Shown here piece after piece: positions 23,377 through 37,080 of a stretch of 64,000 bases of DNA. Within the stretch, counting starts at the first letter, position 1; the number at the start of each line of letters is the position of its first letter. The notes under the pieces are model-generated. The model was not told the DNA's origin, searched no databases, and saw only the letters and a list, made by a program, of their open reading frames with translations. Source of the stretch: Elysia chlorotica (taxonomy: Eukaryota > Mollusca > Gastropoda > Plakobranchidae). The translations under genes were made by a program, and so were the position numbers. The stretch covers positions 71,328 through 135,327 of the forward strand of contig RQTK01000897.1 in assembly GCA_003991915.1 (NCBI GenBank), in the 5' to 3' direction.

Positions 23377-26300
23377 GTTTCAAAGCTCTATATTTTAGTT
23401 ACACTGTAGATCTTGAACTATATTTATTAAATTTAACTTTTTCACCTGACACCTAATTGATAATTATGTGTCTAGATCTACCAATAACAATTAAATTGAA
23501 GCTAGTCTATTAGCTTCAGACATCAAATTTCAACTCAGCTAGATCTAGAGGAGTTCCAACTCGGAACTAGATCTAGATCTACACTAGATTCTAGATTCCA
23601 AACAGCTTTAAAAATGAGAGCTGGTAAAAAAAGCTAAATTCAAGATCTAAATATTAAAGCAGAGGAAAGGGGGTCTTTGTATTATTTAATCCAGATACCA
23701 GCACAGGTTACATTTGATTCTACTTAGAACTGCTGAACACCCTGATATTTCGAGGGCATCACCGGGCAAAAGTGAATCCTAACTATGCTGCTTTGAAATT
23801 GCTTGAGTGTAGACCTAGATTATGACGACATGTCCAAAATCTCTAGAGATTCCTGTTCCTGAATTTTGATAAAAATAGTCAATGATGGCTTGGTATTTTG
23901 ACTCTGACCAATGCCAACAAGAATGAAGAATCTCAATCGGTGTCAATTCGTGTTTCAGTTCCTTGTTGTTGTTTCCACGACTGGAGATTAATAGAAAAAC
24001 GTAGAATAGCTGTTATAATACCCTGCCGTTTTTTCAGGTTACAGTAATAACGTTATTTATAGGGGAATCTCTTTGGTAATAACTTAAATGTTCAGTCTAC
24101 ATGTTCAAAGCATAAAACCCTTTGGCTCCCTTCCCACATATATCTGCGACCATTTTTTCGAGAATAATTTCCCATCGTTGTTGTTGAATACAATAGCAGA
24201 CTTGGTCAGAATGGTAAAATGATAATGAGCGTTTAATTTATCTGCGAAACAGAATTAAAGATTACATTCTTAAAGGGAAAAAAAGTTCTTCATATTATGA
24301 TAACAAATTGTCCTTCTTAGAATCATTTTAAGTATTATGAAAATATGTTCTGCTTTAAATGTGTTTAAAAATATGTAATTGTATTATACCAGTCCCACAT
24401 GATGGATTTTCTCTCATTTAGAGAGAGGTGTAGATTTGTTTTTCCCAGTATTTCTCTATGCTTGTCTTTTGTCGAGCTATTTATGAAATTATATACATTT
24501 ACTCATAAAATTATGATAAATAAGCAAAAACGATATAAGTTGATCGGTCATATACATTTTCATGAATACACACGACCACTATGGCGTGCGTTAAATTAGT
24601 GGTAATTTAAAGGGCAATGTTAGAGTGTTACACTTCATTGGTACTCACACGGTTTATATAGCACCATTAATGTATTCTAAAATATCAACCGAGTTCATTT
24701 TTGAAGGGTGGAGTAACTGTTTTTTTTTACTGGAAAACCACATCCGAATCTAAATATATGTCATAAGCAAAAATAAATTGAATTAGAGGCCCAACCTGAA
24801 TTACATCAGATGTGATCCATAAAAAAAAAAGTTCTTTTATGGGGGCACTAAAATAGATTCCCGTCTCGGACTTTCTTCCCGTCAATAGCCATATACAGTA
24901 CGCCAAACTGAACTACCTGAGCCACTCTTTTTTTTTTTTTTTAGAAGAAATGTATAAAAAAAGGTTTATAATCATTATAACAAAGGTTGTCAAATCGTTG
25001 TATCTTACACTTACAAAAAGCGACAACTATAAATAACCGAATGCTCACAATCAATATTCTTAAAAAATTAACAGGATTTTGAAACGAAACCCGAACCCGA
25101 CGTTCATGCCCTGAACCCACTTACTACACACCATAACCAGGCTATCGCATAGGACTTGTGTGAAAGAACAACACACATCTAGATCTAATATTTTTTAGAA
25201 TCTTAAGACCATGGCCAGGCTCTAGACGAAGATTTAATCGGTATTTTAATGTATATAACTAGTCTTAGTTCAATACGTGTGTGTGTGTGTTTAGGTTTTA
25301 CATCTTGGACTTTTTACACATAGATCTAGATCTAAGTTTAAATGTAGCATTTGAGTTGTTGAACTATAATACCTTGACCTTTTTATTGGGTATCATCACA
25401 AAGAGAGATATTAACAAGCTAAGTTTATTTTGTTTAGCCTGTGGACTCCCGCTACACAATCAGGTTTTAAGATTCTATTCGTGAGTTCTGGCAGTCGCAC
25501 CCACTTCTCTCAGTCCTCGAGACATGTTGCCGTGTCCGGAAACTAGTCTCTGTTTACTTTTCTAGAGCTACCTTTCTAATTTTATCAGTCTTAGTCTGAG
25601 TCTATAAGTCAATCATGAGGATAAGAGATTGAAAATGATTAGCCTTCAATTCAAATCAAAGTTTTGAGACTTCTGAACAGTTTGAAACCAAATTAAAGGA
25701 ATTTGAGGAAAGTTCTTTTTTAAAACTGTATTTATAAAAGAAGTTCAAGAACGATCAAGAGTACACTCATCATCTGAACAAACAAACAACATGCAATCAA
25801 ATTTCACATCATACAACACATATAAATAAATCAATTTCTTGCCGTACTAAAATTAAAATTTGATACCCCTAACTATTGGATTCCATAATGTCGTGAAATT
25901 AATTTTTAAAAACTTAAACAATTAAAATATAAAAGGGAACCGATCACATTATGAGGTAAATTTTGAATGCAAAATTGTAAACTATCGTAACTAATATTGG
26001 GGGGGGGGAGGTATGGAGATCGTGTGGCTTGCCACCACGTCGAGAGTGCCGTATGAATAGAATCTTCTTTTCTCGTACGGTCATGTACGATATCTATAGA
26101 GAATCTATAATAGATGTTTAAACTCCTACAGTCAAAGGTTCTAGTCCTACGGGAGATCACGTGACCTCCCGCTGCTCTAGAGTGCCGTACTCGCACAATG
26201 TTTTCTTCGTACGATCATGTACGACCAGCCACTGCCAAATAGGCCTTTAAAGTTTTACTAGTAGGCCTTCATCTAATTTGTGTATTAGTACAATTTTACA

Positions 26301-27070
26301 GAATCTTTATTATATCATAATAGACCTAAAGTATCTAGAGCCTACTTCGGTCTTCTGGTATTTATTTTTGTACTTACAGATCACTAAATGTTTTTTTTTC
26401 TTTTCTGATACACATGAATTTTATTTGATAGCATCATCTACACATGACAAGTTTTATAAATAATTGTTTATACCTTTATATTATATAATTATTGTTGTGC
26501 AAAGTTGAAGGGTTGTAGCTAGTACTATACTTTGTTAAATGAAAATTTAATATTATTATAAGTGATTGATTTTTTATTTATGAAACAGGTGTGCAACTAC
26601 AACGATTAATAGCATTTATTACATCAAACCAACAATGTTTCTATAGGACTAAGTTGAGATCAAGGTTATATTAAACTGGGATCTATAGAGCTTTGCTTTT
26701 TTCTTTTACAGATCATATGCAGATCTAAAATATTCTTAATTTCACTTATAAGAATGCAACATTAACTTCCCTCTTTAGAAAACTACCAAACTTTTCTATT
26801 GATATAATCACCTCTGGTTAAAAACGCCTTAAACGTGTATTTTAAAAATTAATGTTGAAAACTCATTTTTATAAATTCTAACTACCTGAAAATGAAAGTA
26901 ACACATATTGCAAAAATATAAATATGTTTTATCTCTGAAAGATTTTTACAATTGTTTTTAAAAAGATTTAAATTCAGGAGTACAAATTTTAATTCTTCAT
27001 ACAGTCGAAGCTTTATTTTTGTTTCTCTAGTTCCAAGTGCTTTTTTTCTGGAGCTATTTTTTTTCCACAG
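23377..27070. other. Intergenic region between divergent DRAP1 and coiled-coil gene
   Basis: About 3.7 kb with no convincing coding exon. Promoter and first non-coding exon of the plus-strand gene are expected here, since its first coding exon begins with a splice acceptor at 27070. Several AGATCT/CTAGATCT clusters occur near 23540-23590 and 25320. A diverged direct repeat with palindromes lies at 26017-26226. A few poly-T and poly-G runs are present. Confidence 0.5.
26017..26226. repeat. Diverged direct repeat (period about 134 bp) with shared palindrome
   Basis: The segments 26017-26090 and 26152-26224 share GGAGATC, then AGAGTGCCGTA and TTTTCT-CGTAC. Each ends in a palindrome TCGTAC-N6-GTACGA (26073-26090 and 26207-26224). 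The sequence between shared blocks has drifted. Confidence 0.7.
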
Positions 27071-27075
27071 AAAAT

Positions 27076-30000
27076 ATGAGTGCCATCAACATATCTGAAA
27101 AGGAGGACAGGTTGAAAAAGGTACCGTTATTACTTTTTGAAATTCTGTTCATGATAATGACAAAATGAGGGAAACTTGGCCCTGTGACTAGCTTATGCTG
27201 TATTTCATTCATATACTTTTCTTCACCAGAAAATTATTATAATGAAAGGAAATGAATGTGTGTCAATAATTATTTAAAAAAAAACTACACACACACACAA
27301 AACAAACAGCCTGTGATTGTGGTAGAGATCATGGACTTTCCCCCTTTTATATACATGCAATCTGAAGATTTTTTGTTGTTGTCTTGAACCATTTCATGAA
27401 TAAACTTTTATTTCCCACCATACAATAAGCCAAAATGTTTTCACTGGATTTAAAGGTGAAAATATTAATTATTGTGCGTGGTGCTTAAAACACGCATCTG
27501 AACCTGTCTTTTTCTCCCACACCCACTAAAATAAAATTGATGTAAATATTTTCTTTATTTTTATCGATGACTTATGTTTCATCTTATTTAATTTTGCTTT
27601 ATAAATTGGTATTGGATTTATAAATCATGATCCTACCTCCTTCAGCGTGATTAAGAAATTATATTATCATAAAATTTCAACTTTTTTGAATTCTCTAAGT
27701 ACATTAGGATTATTTGAAGGGGGACGAAATTCGGAATAGATCAATGAATTTGAAGCAAAAATGGCACTATCTTCATAAACAACATTTTTTGTATTACAAG
27801 TACATTAAGTTACTTTTTGTAAGTTTAAACTTCTAGAATTGAAAATAGGTTTTAGTATCCTTGACTTTCAAAGTGTAAGTGAAATTATAATGTTAGTTGG
27901 CAAAAGCATGAAGAGAATATTACTGGTGTTTTCATGTATTCAGTTTATATTCGCTAGATATTAATACTGTGGTTTACAAGAAATAGCTTTGATTTTATAG
28001 TCACAGTAAAATAAATGCATAATGAATGAATTAATCCTCTTAGTATTTTTATTAGTGATTTGCATTTTAATACTTGTGCTTTCAATCGAAACTTTTTTTC
28101 TTTTCAATAGCTTGAGGATGAACTGTCAACCCTGGATAAAACCTTAGAAAACTTATTAAAAGAAAAGGCAGCAGTACGCCAGGAACAGTCTTTGAATTTG
28201 GAGGAGAAACTCCCTGCATCAACACTTAAACAGTTAAGAAATTAATCAAGTTTATCTTTGCCTTTAAGAAACTCAAAAAAGATAATTGGCAATGGGCTTA
28301 ATAATAGTATGTCTCGGAAGAAAAAAAAATGTTCACTCTAAATGTATATAAAAAAAATGTTTGACGGGGAAAAATGAGTAGTTTAAACTCTAAATTGAAA
28401 AATTGCTCCAGATGTAATGAACTGTAGGAAAAATTCTTCTAATAGTGACAATAGCAAAAAAATTAGAATTAAATTGCTCTTCTTTGTGAGTTAAAACAAT
28501 TTTTTTTTGTACTTGATCTTTTTTTTTTTTTAATCACAAAGCAAAACTCTTTTTCACTGCTTTGAAATGGATGTATGACAGTATGAATTCATTTTTACAG
28601 TTATAGATATATTTTGCCATTGGTGAAAGAGGTTTATCTCCTGGAACTAAAAGTAAAAGATCAGAAAAAGAAATATGATGAAAAGAAATGGAAATGTGAG
28701 GCTGAAAGGCTCGGACATGAGCTTTTGGGAGGTAAGTGAAAAATTAAAACAAAATGCTTTCTGCAATTAAAAAATATGGCAGATTTGTACCTTTTCTTTC
28801 ATTTTAAAAGCTGAAAAGTGGGCTATCTGTATGTATTAAATGCTGTATAAGACTATGCTTTGTGTGAGTTAAAGAAAACAACTAATAAACTTTTCCCTCA
28901 TATTGAAAAGGAACTACATCATGACAATGTGTTCTTCCTTATCCTTAAAAAAGGTAGAGTGGTATTGGAAATAGGAAGTTAGTTTTAGAATCAGGGTCAC
29001 TTTGTTTTGCTCTTTCTCGTATTTCCGAAATAAGAAAGTATTAAAAAAAAATAACTCCACAAAATCAATACTACCTTTATCTATGCATTTGGTGACATAG
29101 AACATGATTTTAATTATTTCTTTTTTTTTCAACCAAGGAGGCGTTAGCTTCAAAACCCTTAAGATGGCCTTTGAATTAAAGCCCCTTATATTAATATAAT
29201 TAAGGGAAAAGTTACAATGTATGTGATTAATAATGGTATAACCAGATATCAAGGAGACACCAAAGACAAAGTGCATGATATGAGTGTATGTTGTTTTTTT
29301 TAAGTGTATTTTACTTATGTTTATGCTCAAAATTCATTTTATTTTTCAGCAACTATAGATGAAAAAAATTGTGTCTTGAAGAAATGGTCAAATGAGCTTT
29401 CACAGCACAAAAGTATGTCATAAAGTCTCTGCCTTTGAGGGCAATGTTACTATTCTTTCGAGTTTATTTTAAAACACATTATATGAATTTTCACCAAAAA
29501 GTTTTATAGCTTTAATCTAAACACCAGGCATAAAGGTGCCATCAACCAACAGTGACGTTTGGTTTAACATAAGGCTGAGGTGTTGCTTTACAGGTTGCTC
29601 AGGACAACTTAATTTAAAAAACGATAATTATGGTTTGTTCTATTTACCAATAAGCATGAGAAAGCAGGGAAATAAAATGAAAGAATGTGAAAAAAAGGTC
29701 TACTCAATAAATAGCAAAATTGAACAGATTCACAATCATAAAAACAAATTGAAATACACTCAAATAGGATCATTTAAGCAAAGTATGGAAATATACAATT
29801 TAACAAAAATTCCTATAATTATAAACATGTTATGTGTATGTCAGCCAACTTGAACAGTAAGCTCAAGCAAAGCAAAATGATAGATTTAAGCTTGATAGGT
29901 GGACCGTTGATTGAATTAGTTGATTGTGAAAATTAATGCAAATTTATTAAAAAATAAAAGCAAAACTCTTTTTCACTGCTTTGTTTTTCACTGCTTTGAC

Positions 30001-32757
30001 AGTATGAATTCATTTTTACAGTTATAGATATATTCTGCCATTGGTGAAAGAGGTTTATCTCCTGGAACTAAAAGTAAAAGATCAGAAAAAGAAATATGAT
30101 GAAAAGAAATGGAAATGTGAGGCTGAAAGGCTCGGACATGAGCTTTTGGGAGGTAAGTGAAAAATCAAAACAAAATACTTTCTGCAATTAAAAAATTTGG
30201 CAGATTTTTACCTTTTCTTTGATTTTAAAAGCTGAAAAGTGGGCTATCTGTATGTATTAAATGCTGTATAAGACTATGCTTTGTGTGAGTTAAAGAAAAC
30301 AACTAAACTTTTCCCTCATATTGAAAAGGAACTACATCATGACAATGTGTTCTTCCTTATCCTTAAAAAAGGTAGAGTGGTATTGGAAATAGGAAGTTAG
30401 TTTTAGAATCAGGGTCACTTTGTTTTGCTCTTTCTCGGATTTCCGAAATAAGAAAGTATTTAAAAAAAAATAAACTCCACAAAACCAATGCTACCTTTAT
30501 CTATGAATTTGGTGACATAGAACATGATTTTAATTTTTTTTTTTTTTTTCAACCTTAGCTTCAAAACCCTTAAGATTGCCTTTGAATTAAAGTCCCTAGT
30601 GAACACCCCTCGTAATATAATTAAGGGAAAAGTTACAATGTATGTGATTAATAATGGTATAACCAGATATCAAGGAGACACCAAAGACAAAGTGCATGAT
30701 ATGAGTGTATGTTGTTTTTTTAAGTGTATTTTACTATTACACTTATGTTTATGCTCAAAATTCATTTTATTTTTCAGCAACTATAGATGAAAAAAATTGT
30801 GTCTTGAAGAAATGGTCAAATGAGCTTTCACAGCACAAAAGTATGTCATAAAGTCTCTGCCTTTGAGGGCAATGTTACTATTCTTTCGAGTTTATTTTAA
30901 AACACATTATATGAATTTTCACCAAAAAGTTTTATAGCTTTAATCTAAACACCAGGCATAAAGGTGCCATCAACCAACAGTGACGTTTGGTTTAACATAA
31001 GGCTGATGTGTTGCTTTACAGGTTGCTCAGGACAGCTTAATTTAAAAAACGATAATTATGGTTTGTTCTATTTACCGATAAGCATGAGAATACAGGGAAA
31101 TAAAATGAAAGGTTGTGAAAAAAAGGGTTTACTCAATAAATAGCAAAATTGAACAGATTTACAATCATAAAAACAAATTGAAATAAATTCAAACAGGATC
31201 ATTTAATCAAAGTATGGAATAGTAAGCTTAAGCAAAGCAAAATGAGCTGGTTACTAAAATAGATTTAAGCTTGATAGGTGGACTGTTGATTGAGTGAGTT
31301 GATTGTCAAAATTTATGCAAGTTTATTTACCTTTTTTTATTTGGATAAGTTATTCAATATCTTGTTATCTATACTTTTCTGTCAAAGAAGTTTTAAACTT
31401 TTCACCTTTGAAACATTTGTCCAGGCAATGGCTCCATGGTCACAAACTTGAACTACAAGGTGCGGCTATGTGATGATTGCCTTAAGGAATTTCTCCACTT
31501 TACAGTTTTAAGCCATGGAGTTCATGTGGGCTTAAGGATTCACACTGAAACCACCTGTGAAAGCTTACTGTGAGTGGCTAATTTGACAAAGTTTACATTG
31601 ACTTTTTGCCCTATTCCACTTAACTTCTTCCCTTATATCCTTTCTTATGTGACATTGATAATAATATTTGAATTTTTTAAGTCCATGCAACTACTTTATT
31701 TTCAATCATGTTATCCATTGCTTTGAAATTTTGGTGGAATGATCTTTTTTTCTTGTTATGTCTAGAGATGTTTGATAGTAGTTATCTTTTCAAATCTCAA
31801 CCTATTTCTTTTCTAATCATGTATTTTATCTTTCTTTATGTGAAATTAAACTAACAGTGAGGATTTTGACATACATTTGATTACATTCTCTAACTAATAC
31901 TTTGCAGACAGAAAAATGTGATCCTTAAAAGTAGAACTGAATTGGTCAGAAAATGCATATATTGATTCAGAAATGGAAAATCACAAAAGCAATATTGAAT
32001 AACAATGTCTTTTATTTTATCAAAGTTGTTGCACCGCTGTGATTCAGATGTATTACCAAAAAGACATTACCATGATGCACTTTGATAGAATAAAAATTAT
32101 TATGGAGCACATAGTAATGACCACTCCTTTCACGTACAGCTACAAAGCCTATCCAGTGACTTTGATAAAAGATGTTTTTCTTGTCATTGGCACAATTATA
32201 TTGTCCCCTTAAAATAATGTATCAAACTGTAAAAAATAGAGCTGGGCAGCACAGCAAAATGGTTTGTTTTAAACATTGAGAAGTTCAAATTAAACTAAAT
32301 ACCCATCACTTTTTCAATATATTCAACCTTTGATGGATAAAAGTGTGTTTAAATTGATTGTTTCCTCTGGTGTGTCATACATTGATAATTTTCAAAGGAT
32401 ACACTGCTATATTGCACTGATGATAGTAGTTTTATTTCTTTATTTAATTTATAATGAACTAATGAGAAGTAAATCATCATCCCCAGTTTCCCCCGGCCTT
32501 CAAAAACAAGATTTGGATTCAGCAGTGATACATTTGTTCCAGGTTTGGAGGAAAAAGTTAAGTCGTCAATATCACTTGGAGATCCTGTAGCGGACATAGT
32601 GACTCTAGTTACTTCTTTTATTCAAGAGGAAATGGCTCCTTATGTGATTATTGTTCCTCCAAAGAAACAAAGCAAGAGCAAAGAAAAAAAGGTAAAAGCA
32701 AAACCAGTGACTGCAGCTGCTAGTGATCCACCGGTTCTAGATTCACACAAGTCCTGA
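27076..32757 (+). CDS. Unrecognised coiled-coil protein with Lys-rich tail
   Basis: Plus-strand exons: 27076-27120, 28111-28232, one of 28601-28731/30022-30152, one of 29350-29412/30778-30840, 31425-31569, optional 32026-32133, and 32487-32757. All borders are GT-AG and phases fit, giving 258 residues, or 294 with the optional 108-bp exon. The start ATG follows an acceptor (CCACAG) closely, so 5' UTR lies in an upstream exon. The N-terminal 120 residues or so are rich in Glu, Lys and Leu with heptad-like spacing (EDRLKKLEDELSTLDKTLEN), suggesting a coiled coil. A more globular middle follows (YKVRLCDDCLKEFLHFTVL; GDPVADIVTLVTSFIQEEMA). The tail is basic (KKQSKSKEKKVKAK). I do not recognise the family; small coiled-coil subunits of nuclear or microtubule-linked complexes often look like this, but that is only a guess. 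Confidence 0.8.
28538..29956. repeat. Tandem duplication in coiled-coil gene, copy 1 (about 1.4 kb)
   Basis: Matches 29957-31328 in the same orientation with few substitutions and small indels. It carries the exon pair 28601-28731 and 29350-29412. Splice sites are intact. Confidence 0.96.
29957..31328. repeat. Tandem duplication in coiled-coil gene, copy 2
   Basis: Carries exon pair 30022-30152 and 30778-30840, encoding the same peptides as copy 1 (the one coding change seen, TTG to CTG, is silent). The pair enters in phase 2 and leaves in phase 1, so joining copy 1 to copy 2 shifts the frame and soon gives TGA. Only one pair can be used per full-length transcript. Confidence 0.96.
32026..32133 (+). 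CDS. Possible cassette exon (108 bp) of the coiled-coil gene
   Basis: Acceptor TTTTATTTTATCAAAG and donor TTTCAC|GTACAG. It is phase 2 in and phase 2 out, so it can be included or skipped without changing frame. It encodes a hydrophobic, Met-rich stretch (VIQMYYQKDITMMHFDRIKI). Open frame and matching phase support it; the donor is weak. RNA data are needed to know if it is used. Confidence 0.5.
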
Positions 32758-35700
32758 GGATGATCAGTGTCTGCTCTAGGCAAAAAAACAAAAAAAAACA
32801 TTTGTGTCTCTCATTTGACACATGCTGATCCCTGGCACCCCATGGGTAATCTATGAACGCAAGAACCAGACGCTGTTACTCAACAAAAGTGTATGTTATT
32901 GCGGAATATGGAGCGCTGTGTGTTACACATACCTCTCCAAATGACAAACATCCATACACTTAAGAAATTCCCATGTTCATGTACCTTATCTGCTCTGTTC
33001 CAATCTTTTGATGTACAAGCTTTTACACCATAAGCAAGTGTTATACATTGGAATTAGTGGGAGAAAAGATATTCCAAACAACACTGGGGGATTCTGGCAT
33101 CTTTGCAGCATACTATTTCTTATCTTAAAAAAGGTTAAAGATCTGACGTTAGTGCTATCTTCCTTTCTTTAAAAGAATGTAAGTGAATTCAGTTACAAGC
33201 ACCAGTGGTTGTGAGGTTGAAAACATCAGCAGGGATATTTCCAGGGACTCTCTTTGCAGGTTTGAGACTCACTTTGTTGATGAAGGAATTCATAATCATA
33301 CGTGAATTTTTTTTCTGCTGATGGTCTAATTTAATACACAATGTAGAAGGTCTACTCTGGGTATACTTCTGTAGTTATGATCATCAAGATAAGTCAGTTT
33401 AATCTATGCAACACATAGGTGTGTGGAAATGACATCCATGTTGACCACATGAAGTTTAAGATTTATGACATTTTGCAATTATGCATTATTGCATTTTAAT
33501 TGTTTTGCCAAGTCACTGTATCTCAATACAGTAGTTCCTTTGAATATCCAGAGGTTTGGACATTCTTGTTTTTATCTCTATTTGCGCCCTATGTTTTATT
33601 TTGGAAATACAGGAAACCTAAATCAATTTACCCTGCAAATAACAAAATTTCGATAATAAATCTGTTCTAAACCCATTCATAACCCTAATTTAAAATGGAA
33701 CAAAATTTGAGAAAGGTGCCAAGAAGAAAATATTTTCTCATTTTTGCACTTCAAATGTGCACATGTGTGATAATTCACCAGTGCCCAAGCCCAGTCACTC
33801 TCCTTGCACCTTTCCCTGTCGCTGACATAAGTGATAACCCAACCCTGTCCTCCATGCACCTAACTTCTGTTCTATATCACAGTAAACAAAGCTGTCCAAT
33901 GTAATACTAGATTACGGAACAGCCAATCCCATCCTAGTACATCTCTATAATCGCTATCTAAGTCTATAAAATTGGATAATGCTATTAAGTTTTATTCCTA
34001 GACCTTTCAGGAAACACATAAATTTAATTAACTTGCTATCTCGGTAAAAAGTAAAACAAACAGAAACAGGAAGACACATGACATGTGTAAAGGGTGGATT
34101 TAGATCTAGATAGAGTCTGTCGCCTGATGTCAAACACTGATATTGTAATTTAAAAAAGGGGTACATGTATGCTAAACAGTGGTAAAATTATGAAGCAATA
34201 ATTTTTCTATCGATAAAATCCTCTTTGAGTCTTATTTTGGGAATACTTGTAACAAGAATCTTTCCCATAACAAGAGTTATTAGGGAAAACAAGAAAACTT
34301 GTTATTAACCAGTTTTACTGTATGTGCATCTACATTTTGAGAATCTAAACAAATAGTAAACTGGAGATTTGGTCAAAATGGACCTACGTACCTAGAAATT
34401 GATACTTAACACAAAGAATAGCTTAATTTTCATTTTTGGTTGGGAAATTATTTTGACAGAGTTATAGTGAGCACAAGTAAAAGTCAGAAAATTATTTCTA
34501 ATGAGAACAAGGTAATTGTGTTACTATAAGCTACTTTAGTTATATATATACAATATGAATACTAGTCTTGTTGCCAGATCCAGAGTTAATGCTTTTTCAA
34601 TAAGTTTGTATGCTGCTTTAGAGGTAAGTACAGTGTTGCAGTAGCTTTTGACTAGACGAAGCTGTCTTATTCTCACATTTCTTAAAACAAGTTGTAAACT
34701 ACTGCAACATTTTACTTACACTGTTATAGCAGCTATAGAGAAAAAAATGAATGAAAATTGGTAACCAGTCTTTTAATTTTTTCTGTCTTGGTTGCCTAAG
34801 ATCGTACAGTGTATATGGACCAGTAAGCTGTTTGTTTCATTAATCATTATCTACGACTAAGATACTTATTGTATATATCAAGTAATAAAGACGTTTACCT
34901 AACCATCTAAAGATTTTTTATGTAACTACCGGTAGCGAAAAATAGTAGTCTACCCTTGGAGTTTCAACAATTAGGATCACTTAAAAATTTAAAATCAGAT
35001 ATATTTTATTTTAATGAAAAGGTGCATGAAAGAAAACCATTAGAAGTTTATGTTATTATCAAAATCATAATGTTACTGTCCTTATTGTTATAATTAATTA
35101 TTTCAGCCTTACATACAAACAACACTGGTCCAGTCTTGAACTGGACTGCGTCAAAAGTTCAGTTTTCACATTTGTTCATGCAGTCAATAGTGTATAAGAA
35201 TGATAGCATAACACGTGTACTTTAATAAGCAGCACATGCACACCCTCATATCATATCTTCAATTGCTCATTTTTAAATGTAAAGATTTGTGTAAGACTTA
35301 CAGTGGAATTCTCTCAAGATAAGCCTCTTGGTGGCAAACTACACTTTTTTAAATCCCTAGTTTATATTAAACAGTGGTTGTAAGGTAAAAAGGATGAATT
35401 GTGCATAAGAAAGAGTTTACACAAAGCCATAGGTTATTTTAAGTGGATTCCACTTTATGGTCTTTGATTGGATCAGTTACATTGTGGCACTTGTGAAAGT
35501 TCATTAAATTTATCAAAACAAGCTTATTACATGTATTTTGCTGTGTTTTATTAAGAAAATGTGCAACATATATAAGTTAGTTTGAAGGAGAGTGAATCGA
35601 TTGTAAATTATTGTCATAGCTTTTTCTTTTTCCTGAGATAGTGTGTAAATATCCATTGAGCTTAATACTTTAAACATGTGTATATGTGCAGTGCACTAAA

Positions 35701-36821
35701 GAAACTTATTGTAAAAAGTTGTGATATAAAGATGCTTTGTCACAATACATGGAACTGTTTCTTCAATGAATTGTTTTATTTATCAGTATTAATTAGCATT
35801 CACTGTTTGAGTGTATTCATTTTGTTTTTTATTTATCTTTATTTTCCTTTTCTGTTTATTAATAGTAATCCTGTATTTCAATTGTTTCTGTCTGTTTTTT
35901 TGTTATTTTTAATCAGTTGTATGTTTTTTATATAATTAGGAGGATGCTGGGGGGAAAATGTTACTTCACTAAACTTAAGCCCATCCCTATTTATACCAAA
36001 TTGTACAGATAGTCATGGGAGCTTTTGTTGTTTACCCATTGTACAATCACTTCTTAACAAGTAGCCCAAATTGGTTTTATTATTTTTTACTTCCATAATA
36101 TCATTTTATTCAAGTTACACTGTGTTTCATACTTAATTTAAACAAGAGTACAAAACATTATATTTTGTCCCTCAAGATATTACGAACAAATATTATTTTG
36201 AAAATATATATATGCAGAACCCAAAAGATTGGGTTACAGTAACCATGCAGGCTAGTCTTTTCATTTTTATTTGTTTTAAAATTCAGGTAAAATTTGCTCA
36301 GATAGGTAATTTCCTTATTTTTTTTTGTTTTCTAAAGAAAAAACATACATGTCAAAATTTGGTACAGAGACAAGTTAAGGATACAAGGGAAAGATATTGA
36401 GAACATAAATAACTCACAGTCGTACATAATTTTGTGAAAAAGTCATCTTTATTAACATGTCATCTTTTGTCTTATTTTCTTTATTACTACAAATTGAGAT
36501 ATTTCATGTACAGATTCAACAACATTTACTCTCTTTATCAGCCTCTCCACATGTGTGTAAGTATATATGTTTGTGTAGCAGCCGCAAAAAAATAACGGAA
36601 GTTGAAGAATTTTTTAGGTTTGACATATGATACAAAATGGGCTGTTTTTCATTGTCATGTATGTGTGGGTTGAAAAACAAAAAAAAAAAGCTTATGAAAA
36701 ATTGATAAAGATATATTTAAAATTCAAAGTCTATAAAACAACAAAATTAAGTTGATGAATCAGTTAATACAATAAAAAGTAAAATAGCTCACACAATCTC
36801 TGTCTCTCTCTGTGAGTGTGT

Positions 36822-36910
<89 letters not shown>

Positions 36911-36936
36911 TCTCTCTCTCTCTCTCTCTCCCTCGC
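36822..36936. repeat. (CT)n microsatellite
   Basis: About 110 bp of CT with single A, CC or CG interruptions, flanked by short GT runs. Serine/leucine open frames here are artefacts of the repeat. Confidence 0.96.
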
Positions 36937-37080
36937 TCTCTGTGTGTGTATCTAATTCCCTTCCCTCTGTCTCTGTATCACTATGTGTGTGTCTTCCTTA
37001 GTTCTTGCTATTTGTCATTCTGGGTCCTAAATCCATTAGGCAAAAGTTATTAAGACAACAAAGTATATTATGAAGGTTTG

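Noticed and set aside
29536-29853. Open frame of 105 codons in the coiled-coil gene intron
   Set aside because: AT-rich, disrupted in the second tandem copy, and not bounded by useful splice sites.
32330-32590. Open frame starting MMDKSVFKL
   Set aside because: It crosses the acceptor of the last coiled-coil exon in a different frame; the spliced frame explains the coding signal.
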